Source of the DNA: Stentor coeruleus
Lineage: Eukaryota > Ciliophora > Heterotrichea > Heterotrichida > Stentoridae
NCBI GenBank assembly: GCA_001970955.1
Contig: MPUH01000141.1
Coordinates: 32,532-96,531, forward strand
DNA: 64,000 bases
Reading direction: 5' to 3'
Both the position numbers and the translations under genes were made by a program. Position 1 is the first letter of the stretch; the number at the start of each line of letters is the position of its first letter. Below the pieces are notes generated by a model. It was not told the origin of the DNA. It worked only from the letters and a program-made list of their open reading frames with translations, and did not search any database. Below are positions 7,825 through 17,700 of this stretch, piece by piece.

Positions 7825-10797
7825 ATGTCTCAAAGGAATTCAAACAGACATGAAGAAAGTGATCTAATCCCAGTAAACAAACCCTCAAATATCTCAGGAG
7901 CATATTTCTTATCAGACGATACTGAAGACAACCATGTTCTAGCCAAAATGCTTCAAGAAGAAACAAAAAGTCCCTACAAAAATCTAGCAGAAAAAATATT
8001 CAAAGGCGACTACTTCCATAAAGGGTCAGCAAATATATGCCACCTTCAAGATTTCTCATGGGAATATGCAATAGTCTTAAAAAACCCAGACTATAAAGTC
8101 AAAGAAGATGAAGAAAACAAATCAATCACCGAAGATTACGCTATAAAAAACTTCAACAACTGCTTTAAAGGTAAAAAAACTGGAAATATGCATCACGATC
8201 GGCTTACTTTTAAAAACGAACTCAACTCTTTTATTAATGTTTTCAATTCCCTACCTAGCTTTGAAGATGGGAAAAAATACAAATTTGGTGGGAGGATGAA
8301 AATTGATAATGGTAGAGCACAAGATAAAGGTGGAACATCACAAGATTTTTTAACTTTAATCCGAAATACAATCTTTTATAAGTTTGTTGGAGGACTTGGG
8401 CTTAAAGCTAAACAAATCCTCTCACAAACTGGAGAATTTATATTTATAGTCGTAACTGCTGATGAAAGTGATTTAGAAATTGAAGCTGAACGTATTCGGT
8501 ATAGTACAGAACTAGAAATCGCATTGACAGATTTACAATCTTTGATACCATGTGATAAATCTTTAAGACCATTTCATTTACTAAAAAGCCCAGATCAAGA
8601 AATCAAAAACTTATATAGAGAAATCAAACCATTTTTATATAAAGCTTTTAAACAAGAAAAAAATACTAATAAAATTGATTATCGTTTTGACCCGGTTGGG
8701 GTTACTGAAGGTCAATGGAGAGCTTATAAAATATATTTGTGTCTATTAAAAGATGGGATACAAAAAATCGAAACTTCAATACAAACACATAAAAATCAAA
8801 TGTTTTTATTCCAGAAACTCTTAAGAGAGTCATTAGAAAAAGCGAATAATGAACAACCATCTGTTGATAGACTAGGAAATTTATGGGACCATTTAGGTTT
8901 AGATAAACCAATTTCAGCTTATGCGGAATATAGAAAAGGTAATATTGATGATGAATTACGACAAGCATGGAAAGCTCATGAAATTGATGAAACAGGAAAA
9001 AGGTCAGTTTTTAGCTCAATGGAACGTCTTCGTCTTTTACATTCTTATATATCCACACAAGTAAATCTTAATGCTTTAGAAGATGCTGGGCTTATAATCG
9101 CTTATTTCCCTTTACATAATGATTGGATGCTTAAAGGTAAAGAAAATTATGCCCCAGTTGCTCCTGATACTGAAGAAAGATTATTGAGGAATATTTTAGT
9201 AGACTTAAAATCCTCACCTATGAGTAAAGATACGCCACTTGTACAAAGCTGGACAACTTCACTTATAAACCAGAAAATCCCTCTTAATAAAATCAGAGGG
9301 TATTTTGGGGAGAAAATTGCTTTGTATTTTGAATTCTTAAGGTTTTATCAAGTTGCTCTTATTATCCCAAGCATAATTGGTTTTGTTGTATTTATTGTTC
9401 AAAGGACTTTACCTGCTCATGATACTGCTTTATTAGCTTTAAATGTTACATATTCACTTATTATGAGCATTTGGGCTACAGTGTTTTTAGAGATGTGGAA
9501 ACGTAGAGAAGCTAGTCTTAGTATTGTATGGGGACAGACGAAATTTGAACAGATTGAAGTACCTAGGCCACAATATAGAGGGACACTTAGAAGAAGCCCG
9601 ATTACTGATGAAATGGATGAAGTTTTTTTTGAAGGAAGCAAAAGGTTTAAGTATTTTTTGTTAGCTTGTAGCGTTACTTCATTGATTATTTTGATGGTTA
9701 TTGGTATTGTTGCTGGGTTACTTATTTTTAAATTCATTTATTCGGGGAAATATGTTGCTAATGGGCTTGATATGACTTTACCAGTTTGCTCGGTGTTAAA
9801 TGCGATACAGATACAGTTTTTTAATTTTTTATACTCAAAGCTGGTTAAGAAACTTACGGATTTAGAAAATCATAAGACGCAGATTCAGTATGAAGACTCG
9901 TATATACTTAAGACTTTCGCTTTTCAGTTTGTTAATTCTTTTAACTCGCTTTGTTATATAGCATTTATAAAAACTTACTCTGAAGGCTGCATTGTCACAG
10001 ATAAAGATGGTAACAAAGATTCAGTCAAAGGGGCAAGTTGTATGGATGAGCTCTACACTCAATTGATTTCCATCTTCCTAATCAGTTATGCCAAAAACCT
10101 TGTGGAACTCGGCATACCTTACATAAAATACTACCTCCGTAAAAGGAAAAAATCCCAAAACAAAGGTAAAATTACAAACGAACCTTCATCAACTCCTAAA
10201 GATCTCCGTACCAAAATTGAAAGCCAACTTTACCTAGAAACCTATCTAACCCCAGAAAAAGATGGAACAATCGATGATTATTTAGAACTTGCCGTACAAT
10301 TCGGATATCTGACCTTATTTGCCTTAGCATTTCCATTATCAACCTTATTAGCTTTCTTAGGTCTCTGGTTAGAAATGTATACAGACAAATTAAAAATCCT
10401 TAAACTTGTTAGACGTCCTGTACCATTAGCTATAAAAGATATTGGGACATGGTTTTATATTTTTTCAACAATCTGCGTCCTTGCTATTTTCTCAAATACA
10501 GGGCTTTTTTGTTTTACTTCACGTACATTCCAAAATTGGATAGGTAATTCTGATTATGATTATTTGATTTTTGCTATAGTCGTTGTTGTACTTTTGATTT
10601 TCCGAAGTCAGTTGCAATCATGGATTCCTGATGTTGAAGAAAAATATGAAATAGTTAAAGCAAGACATGAATATGTATTAGAAAGATTACTTAGGGGAAG
10701 TAAAAGAGTTGAGGTTACTGAAGACTCTGAAACTTTTGATGGGGCGATTTATTATGCAGAAGATGATACAAAGGTTATATCTCAGGATTTGGTATGA
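7825..10797 (+). CDS. Anoctamin (TMEM16) family membrane protein
   Basis: A 990-aa multi-pass membrane protein. The N-terminal half (about 1-480) is cytosolic. The anoctamin core starts at the signature IRGYFGEKIALYFEFL (about residue 490), followed by about ten hydrophobic segments to residue 950. Near the end LGLWLEMYTDKLKI and RRPVPLAIKDIGTWFYI match the anoctamin region with conserved acidic residues that bind calcium in the family, followed by SNTGLFCF. The family comprises calcium-activated chloride channels and lipid scramblases at the plasma membrane or ER; which activity applies here cannot be told from sequence. Length is usual for the family. The gene is on the same strand as the WD40 gene upstream and converges on the small gene downstream with about 30 bp between the stops. 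Confidence 0.93.
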   Translation: MSQRNSNRHEESDLIPVNKPSNISGAYFLSDDTEDNHVLAKMLQEETKSPYKNLAEKIFKGDYFHKGSANICHLQDFSWEYAIVLKNPDYKVKEDEENKSITEDYAIKNFNNCFKGKKTGNMHHDRLTFKNELNSFINVFNSLPSFEDGKKYKFGGRMKIDNGRAQDKGGTSQDFLTLIRNTIFYKFVGGLGLKAKQILSQTGEFIFIVVTADESDLEIEAERIRYSTELEIALTDLQSLIPCDKSLRPFHLLKSPDQEIKNLYREIKPFLYKAFKQEKNTNKIDYRFDPVGVTEGQWRAYKIYLCLLKDGIQKIETSIQTHKNQMFLFQKLLRESLEKANNEQPSVDRLGNLWDHLGLDKPISAYAEYRKGNIDDELRQAWKAHEIDETGKRSVFSSMERLRLLHSYISTQVNLNALEDAGLIIAYFPLHNDWMLKGKENYAPVAPDTEERLLRNILVDLKSSPMSKDTPLVQSWTTSLINQKIPLNKIRGYFGEKIALYFEFLRFYQVALIIPSIIGFVVFIVQRTLPAHDTALLALNVTYSLIMSIWATVFLEMWKRREASLSIVWGQTKFEQIEVPRPQYRGTLRRSPITDEMDEVFFEGSKRFKYFLLACSVTSLIILMVIGIVAGLLIFKFIYSGKYVANGLDMTLPVCSVLNAIQIQFFNFLYSKLVKKLTDLENHKTQIQYEDSYILKTFAFQFVNSFNSLCYIAFIKTYSEGCIVTDKDGNKDSVKGASCMDELYTQLISIFLISYAKNLVELGIPYIKYYLRKRKKSQNKGKITNEPSSTPKDLRTKIESQLYLETYLTPEKDGTIDDYLELAVQFGYLTLFALAFPLSTLLAFLGLWLEMYTDKLKILKLVRRPVPLAIKDIGTWFYIFSTICVLAIFSNTGLFCFTSRTFQNWIGNSDYDYLIFAIVVVVLLIFRSQLQSWIPDVEEKYEIVKARHEYVLERLLRGSKRVEVTEDSETFDGAIYYAEDDTKVISQDLV

Positions 10798-10828
10798 TGT
10801 AGTTAATAGTTAGCTTATATAAAAAAAA

Positions 10829-11284
10829 CTAGGATTTAATTGGAGATTTGGATATGCAGCGTTTTATTGGCTTGAGACGATGAGGGGAAAACTTGTTTAA
10901 TTCGAAAATGTTATGGAATATCTGCTGTTTGTTGAAAAACAGACGAGCTTGGTTGACGTCTAAGGATTCTGATAGGGCCAGAAGGTCTTTTTGGGGTTCT
11001 GATTTACCAGTGGTTTTTGGACTCGTATTGTTAAGGAAAGTACCCATGGCTGTACTAGGGATAGTTTTTTCATGGAAATGGTCATATTTATGAGGGATTC
11101 TTGAATAGCCGACAAAGGTATTGCAGTGAGATTTATAGCTCCCTTCAAGTAAACATTGAATTCCTGACTTATCGTTAGAGTAAACTGTTCTTGGCTTTTT
11201 GATTGTAGTATCTTTGCTTGAGTGCTTGGATGTAGTAGGATGCAAATTAAAAGTTTTTATTCGAAAGAAATCTGTATTGTTCAT
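10829..11284 (-). CDS. Small basic protein of unknown function
   Basis: A 151-aa protein rich in Lys, Ser, Thr and His, with no membrane segment, signal peptide or recognised motif. It starts at an ATG and ends TAG 31 bp from the convergent anoctamin gene, the tight spacing typical of this window. Phe/His patches (YDHFHEK, FELNKFSPHRLKP) suggest a folded or peptide-binding short protein rather than random sequence. I do not recognise it. It is called as a gene because it is ATG-started, longer than the shadow frames around it and sits where a convergent gene is expected. Confidence 0.6.
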   Translation of the reverse strand: MNNTDFFRIKTFNLHPTTSKHSSKDTTIKKPRTVYSNDKSGIQCLLEGSYKSHCNTFVGYSRIPHKYDHFHEKTIPSTAMGTFLNNTSPKTTGKSEPQKDLLALSESLDVNQARLFFNKQQIFHNIFELNKFSPHRLKPIKRCISKSPIKS

Positions 11285-12152
11285 TAAACACCTATTTTAT
11301 AAGTAAAGTGGAGCAGTTAATAGTAAATTTTAGGTTTCTAACTGGGATAGATTATTATGGATTATTATGGATTATTATAGATATTATAGTGAAAATGTGA
11401 ATTTGATAGAATTTATTAAGAATTTTGAATTTAGATTAGAATATTTTATTATTTTATTGGTTTTCTCTAATAAGTTTTTGTTTTTTATTTATGTGAATAA
11501 TGATGATTATTATTGATTTTAATAATGGTTTATTGGTGAGGTTTTAACTTTATAAAATCGTGTATTTAATATTTTTTCTTTTACTTTTAATATTTTTTGA
11601 ATTGGGTTTTTTATTATTGTTGAGAATTAGTAATGCTGATTTTGTAATTTATATGGAGATTAAGTTACTAGTTATATTTTTTTGAAACAGTTGAGGTTTG
11701 CTTTGATTTTATATTATTAAATAAGTGTAATATTTAGGAATTTATGAACTTTTCTAATGCCAATATATTATTTTTTTTATATAATATAAAGATATTCGTT
11801 TGTTATAATACTGAACTATAATTTTTGATATGGTGTTGCCAAAGTTTTATACATGAATCTTCAAAAGGTTAATTCTAGAAAGAAATTCTCATAAAAATAT
11901 TTAATTCATAATATATTAGCATTGAATAATTCTATAATTCAATTATATTTCTTTTCATTTATGCTACTAATTTAAATAAACTGCATTAATAGTCAGCATA
12001 GACAGGATAAAAAATATTTCCACTCCAAACCACTTTTTTCAACCCTATAAATATTTTCTTATACCATCTTTCAATCTACTTTCACTACAATATTACTATA
12101 CCAAAGCTANAATCTACTTTCACTACAATATTACTATACCAAAGCTAAATAA
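11285..12152. other. AT-rich intergenic spacer
   Basis: About 870 bp with no coding frame. It holds a short imperfect direct repeat of a GATTATTATG-like unit around 11350-11390 and, at 12110, a single N flanked by a 37-nt direct repeat (see repeat entry). CCCTATAAATATT near 12043 may be a TATA-like element for the proteasome gene. Confidence 0.5.
12073..12147. repeat. 37-nt direct repeat around a single N (assembly join)
   Basis: Bases 12073-12109 and 12111-12147 are identical 37-mers separated only by N at 12110. This is most simply an overlap between two contig ends that was not merged. It lies in the leader of the proteasome gene and does not touch the coding sequence. Confidence 0.85.
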
Positions 12153-12842
12153 ATGGAAAAATCCGCCACTGTATCTCCAATCCTCACCGGCAGTAGTGTA
12201 ATAGCAGTCAAATACTCTGACGGTATTCTAATGTGTACAGACACTCTTGCCTCATATGGAAGTATGGCAATGTTCAAAGAAATCCCAAGAATGGCAGCAA
12301 TTGGTAAGTCAACTCTTATCGGAGCAAGTGGTGAATACTCAGACTTCCAAGAAATAATTCGTATTCTCAGACAAAAAGATACTGATGACTTCATTGAACA
12401 CGATGGAATAACCTTAAATGCTGGGCATTTTGCTTCATACATAAGCTCAGTCATGTATGGTAAACGAAACAAAGGTAATCCTCTTTATAACTCTTTACTT
12501 ATGGGAGGTTTTGTCAATTCTCAACCTTATCTAGCTTATATTGACTTATATGGTACGCATATACTAGGTGATTATCATGTTACTGGTTTCGCTCATTATA
12601 TAAGCAAACCTATAATCGCAGCAGAATGGCGTCCTGATTTAACTGAAGAAGAAGCTAAAATACTTATTGAAAAAGGTATGAAAGTTCTTTGGTATAGAGA
12701 TGCAAGGGCAAGTGATAGGATTCAATTCGCTAAAATTACTAGAAATGGTGTGGAATTCGATGATCCATACAAGTTTAATAGTGATTGGGACCAAGAAAGC
12801 TTTAAAAACTACTCACTCAATCCTTTATACCCTTACAATTAG
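12153..12842 (+). CDS. PSMB4: 20S proteasome subunit beta type-4 (beta-7)
   Basis: A 229-aa N-terminal-nucleophile-fold subunit. TGSSVIAVKYSDGILMCTD, ASYGSMAMF, GASGEYSDFQ, NPLYNSLLMGG, GYVD-like AYIDLYG and VLWYRDARASDRIQFA follow the PSMB4/Pre4 pattern closely. In this subunit family the N-terminal threonine does not catalyse; it has a structural role, with the C-terminal tail reaching across the other beta ring. The ATG lies only a few residues before the expected mature N-terminus, so the propeptide is almost absent, unlike the longer propeptides known in yeast and mammals. It converges on the RING gene with 39 bp between the stops, so two ubiquitin-proteasome genes are neighbours, probably by chance. 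Confidence 0.93.
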   Translation: MEKSATVSPILTGSSVIAVKYSDGILMCTDTLASYGSMAMFKEIPRMAAIGKSTLIGASGEYSDFQEIIRILRQKDTDDFIEHDGITLNAGHFASYISSVMYGKRNKGNPLYNSLLMGGFVNSQPYLAYIDLYGTHILGDYHVTGFAHYISKPIIAAEWRPDLTEEEAKILIEKGMKVLWYRDARASDRIQFAKITRNGVEFDDPYKFNSDWDQESFKNYSLNPLYPYN

Positions 12843-12881
12843 ATAAGATTAGTAAGTTTTAGAGAATATGATTTTTAAGGA

Positions 12882-14002
12882 TTAGACTGGGTTTCTACAT
12901 GATGGGCAAGTGTTTTGAACTTTAAGCCATGGCATTAGACAGTCTTCATGGAAATAATGATCACATGTTAGTTTACGAGTATTTTCTCCAAATTTAAAAT
13001 CTTCTTGACAAACTGTACAGGTTGTATTATTTCGGAGGATATCAGTTGTCATTTTTACTGTTGCTATTTTAAGTATGTTTATTGGGTTTGCTGGACGCTT
13101 ACCTTGAGGATGCATATTGGCCATAGAGGCAAGAAGTTCGGTTATGTCCATGATTTGTTGATTTTGGTTTTGGATAAATCTATGCATTGGCCTGAAGTCA
13201 AAACTTTCTAGATTGTTGAATTCGCTTAGGAGCATTTCGATGAGGTTTCTTTCTCGGCATCTTCGGGAACGCTCGGCTGGTAGACGACTTTGGAAATTGT
13301 TGATGAAGTTGTCAATGAGATTATTGGAAAAACTATCAAAGAAGCCCCTGTTAGTACTAGGTCTAGAAGAGTTACTGGAAAAATCTTGATCTCGGTTTTG
13401 AGGGGTTGATAATGAAGAACTTCTGAAGAAACTATCAAAACCATTAAATGTAGATGCTAAATTGTTAGCTAAATTTTGAAATGGAGCAAATATAGAATTA
13501 TTGTAAGTATTTGCTTCTTCTTGAGCATAATTGCTATTTTGAGGTCTTTCTATATTGCTATGTCTAACTGGTTGCGATCCTCTATATGTTCATCACTATT
13601 ATGTTCATCACTATTCATTCTATTTGGCCCATGATAACTTGAATTAAGATTTGATCTTATATGTTCATTATAATTATTTTGAGATCTTTGATTACTTTGT
13701 GGAGGATCTATTTCCATATATTCATTATGATTATGTTTAGGATAATGATGATTATTACTTGAATTTGGATTGATAGAATTATGATTATTTTGGTTCATAG
13801 GGGCATGATTCGAGTTGTGGACTCCTGGTCGAAAATTGCTATTGGGAGAACTGTGAGTGCTTGAAAATGAGCTCATTTTTTGTTCTTCAGTTATTGAAGG
13901 ATTTGATATTGGTATGATATCGAAACAAGAGTTGCAACGCATATAGTTAGAACCATATGGATAACAGGTTATATGAGAGCATTTAGGAATATTTGAGTTC
14001 AT
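12882..14002 (-). CDS. RING-H2 E3 ubiquitin ligase with N-terminal zinc motif (one intron)
   Basis: The C-terminal 45 residues are a complete RING-H2 finger: CTVCQEDF, then CDHYFHEDCLMPWL, then CPSCRNPV. The N-terminus has CSHITC and MRCNSC, a four-cysteine zinc motif, followed by a long Asn/Ser/His-rich disordered linker. N-terminal zinc motif plus C-terminal RING-H2 is the layout of RNF115/RNF126-type ligases. The upstream frame (14002-13597) and the downstream frame (to 12882) differ by two bases. A 17-nt GT-AG segment, GTGATGAACATATAGAG at 13580-13596, restores a single frame of 368 codons including the stop. The family transfers ubiquitin from an E2 to substrates. The intron is less certain than the 15-nt ones because it lies in a small tandem repeat. 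Confidence 0.8.
13580..13596 (-). other. Probable 17-nt intron in the RING gene
   Basis: On the minus strand GTGATGAACATATAGAG has GT and AG ends, and its removal joins the two reading frames of the RING gene. It sits in two tandem copies of an AGTGATGAACATAAT-like unit, so a repeat-length error is an alternative. Confidence 0.45.
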
Positions 14003-14743
14003 AAGATACTTTTATATTATAAATCTAGTTGTTCATATTAGGATTTTATATGAAGAATGTTCTATTGTTATATTGTTATATTTATTATAGACAATTATGG
14101 AATAATTTATAGGTTTATATTGATTATGAAAATTAACGATATTATATGTTTATATGATATTTGATATAAGTTTTAGATTAGATGTAGTGGGTGTTAAAGT
14201 TTTTAGGATATTAATAAGTGGATAAGTTTTTAAATATTTTTGATAGGATGATTTATAATAATTATGGGGTAAATATTGTAAATAATTTAGATACAATCAG
14301 AAATCTGTGTAAAAATGTGGAGATACTTGATAGGAAATAAGAATTATAGAAAACATAGTATGGATAATTAAAATTATAAGATGATATATGTAGATATATT
14401 TATATATATAATTATATATAAGAAATCATATTCATTTATTATATAATTATTGCAGATTCTTATTTTTTATCAAAAATTAGATAGTTACACATATAGAAAA
14501 ACATATAAATTCTAAATCTAATAAACTATCTCTATATAATATATTTCCTAAACAAATGAATTTTGTATTCTAAAAACACTTTTTACATAACAACATAAAA
14601 AATATATCATTCCAGCATTAAGCCTATATAACCTAACCTTTTTTATAAAATTAAAAAAATTCCAACATCTAATACTAACATCCAAAAAAAAAATACCTAA
14701 ATATATATACTCATATACGAGAATTACTTATCCTATAATCTAA
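14003..14743. other. AT-rich intergenic spacer
   Basis: 740 bp, very AT-rich, with runs of TA repeats around 14390-14420. No frame, RNA gene or intron-bearing exon found. On the minus strand it includes the leader of the RING gene, with TATAATATAAAAG just before its ATG. Confidence 0.5.
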
Positions 14744-17700
14744 TTAAAACATTTCATCGCTTTCACTATCACTTATACTAATTTTTTCTTCTATATCATT
14801 ATCACTTGAATATTTATCACTATATTCTTCATTAACACTTTTATCATTAACAGGCTTTGAAGGCTCTTTATAAACATTGCTTTCAGGTTTAGGTAAAGAG
14901 TTTCCAGGTACAGGAAGAGGAGGTATGCTAATTTTTTTCATACTAGATTCATTACTTAATGGTTTAGGATCAGGGAACTTTGGAGAATTGTTTGAGAAAG
15001 CTGGATTTAAGGGATTAGGAAAAATATCGGTAGGCAAATTATTTTTTGGAGGTTGATTAAAGTCGCCTGCTTCTGGCTTAAAAGAAAAATTTGGAATTTG
15101 AGGTTGATTAAAGCCGCCTGTTACTGGCCCAGAAGGTACATTTGGAATTGGAGGTTGATTAAAGCCACCTGTTACTGGCCCAGAAGGTACATTTGGTATT
15201 GGAGGTTGATTAAAGCCGCCTGTTTCTGGCCCAGAAGGTACATTTGGAATTGGAGGTAGATTAAACCCGCCTGTTTCTGGCTTAAAAGGTACATTTGGAA
15301 TTGGAGGTAGATTAAAGCCACCTGTTTCTGGCTTAAAAGGTACATTTTGAATTGGAGGTTGATTAAAGCCACCTGCTACTGGCCCAAAAGGTACATTTGG
15401 AATTGGAGGTTGATTAAAACCACCTGTCTCTGACCTAAAAGATAAATTTGGAATTGGTGGTTGATTAATCCCAGCTGTCGCCGGAACAAAAGATTCATTT
15501 GGAATTGGAGGATAATTAAAGTTACCTATTTCTGGCTTAAAAGGTACATTTGAAATTGGATAGTTAGTGTTACTAGGTGAAACAATAGGGAGTGGAGAAT
15601 TTTGTAGATTTGGAACTGGTGGGATTTCATTGAAATGCTCTAATTCTGGAGGATTTTGTAGTTTTGGAACTGGTGGGATTTCCATGAAATAATCTAATTT
15701 TGAAGGATTTTGTTGTTTTGGAATTGGTGGGATTTCCTTAGGGTATTCTAATTGTGGAGGCTTATCTTCTTTGTAAATTGAGTTTAAGTTAGGATTTTTA
15801 GCTTTTTGTGATGATTTTGATGATTTTGAAGACTTTGAGGATTTTGAGGACTTTGATGATTTTGAGGACTTTGATGATTTTGAGGACTTAACTGACTTTA
15901 AGGATTTATGTGAAGATTTATCTGAACTTGAAAAATGTTCAGAGTACTCATGTATAGAATCATTTATAATAGGTTTTGTTATAGTATCCTGACTCTGTGG
16001 GGCGATGTTTCTAACTGTAACAGTATTTTCGCCTTTTTCTTCAGAGCTTGAACTCGAGCTTTTGTCAAATTCAGGTTTCTTCAAAGGTTTTTCCGAACTA
16101 GAAGATTCTGACTGAGCTTTTTTCGTAAACTTAGGCGAATGGACACTCCCAGGCTTTTCTTGTTCTTCAAACTCTTCACTTGAATACACTTGTTCCTCAA
16201 TTTCTTCTACCGATTTCTCAATTTCACCCTCAAATTTCCCTGACACTTTCTCCGAACTTTCACTCGAACTTAATTTTTTCAAAGCAAAATCCTTACCACC
16301 CTCATTTTCTGAAGATGATTCAGAAGCTTTTTTAGTAAACTTGGGCATTTCCCTTGAGCTTTCACTACTCTGAGAAAACTTAAACACTTGAGGTTCTTTT
16401 TCTGTAATTATCAACTTAGCTTCTTGATATTCTCCAACCTTTTTCTTATCTTCTGAATCTGAAGAATCAAATTTCTCCTCTTCATAAGCAATTCCTTCTT
16501 CACTTTCTGAATTCATCTTCTCAACAGCAGGTGTTTCACTAGTAAAAGTTGGCATTTTATTCTTACTCTTATCACTTTTTGAACTTTCACTACTTACTGA
16601 AAACTTCTTCCTAAACTTATTCTCTTCATCACTACTACTCTTATTTTTTTTCTCCTTTTCATCATTTGAAGACTTTTTATATATATTCTCTAAAGATTTT
16701 TTATGATTTTTATCACTCTTATTGCTTGATGATGAACTTTTTGATATATTATTTCCTTTAGTGTTTTCATTAGCTAGAATTATTAATTGATTCTTTTTTT
16801 TACTATTGAATGATGATGAGGATTCAGATATATTTTCAGCATTTTTTAGTATATCACGAATACTATCTGAAGATGAACTTTTCGCTTCACTGCTTTTTTT
16901 ATCGATTTTGGTTTCGATTTTACTCACTGCTGGGGTTTGTTTTGAATCGTGAACGCTTTGTTCGGATTCGATATTTTCAAGAGCTTTTTTAGATTCAACT
17001 TTTTTAAGGATTGGGAATGAGGGCTGACGATTCACATTTGGATTTGAAATGCTTCCGAATGGAGAAATTTCGCTTATGCCGTGCTTTTCTGGAGAGTCTT
17101 CGGAGTACTCGTAGTTTTCTGACTCGGCTATGGAAAATTTTTTAATATCGTCGGAACCTTCAGAGGAAAAATGCTTGCTAGACAAGTCGCTCATTGACTT
17201 TTTGTAACCTTTTGTTGCTTTGGGAACACCAAGAGATTCCATTATTTTTTCAAACTCATCCATTAAAATACATGCTTCATTTTCATCTTCATATTGTAAA
17301 GCTTCTAAGATGAGTAAGACAAAATCGTGTTCAATATTTTTCAAACCTAAAAACTCCAAACCTGCAATAAAACTCTCAGGGTATATTAATCCTTGATCAA
17401 TTTGAAAAACTTCTCTAACATGATGATTGTTTTTAATCATAGCAATAGCAATTTCATTCAAATAATGCTTGACAATCTGCGCCCTTTCTTCATCAGTATA
17501 CACTTGACTATCTTCATTTTGTTCTCCATACGCTGTAATAAAATGTACATAAGGAACTTTATCTAACTCATATTCATGTGAATAAAATAACAACATCATA
17601 TATTGAAAAATTCTACTCTGAGTCAATTCCTTATATTCTTTTATAATCTCTTTAAATTCCATTAATGAAATCACTCCTTTTTTGTCTTTATCCGCCTGCT

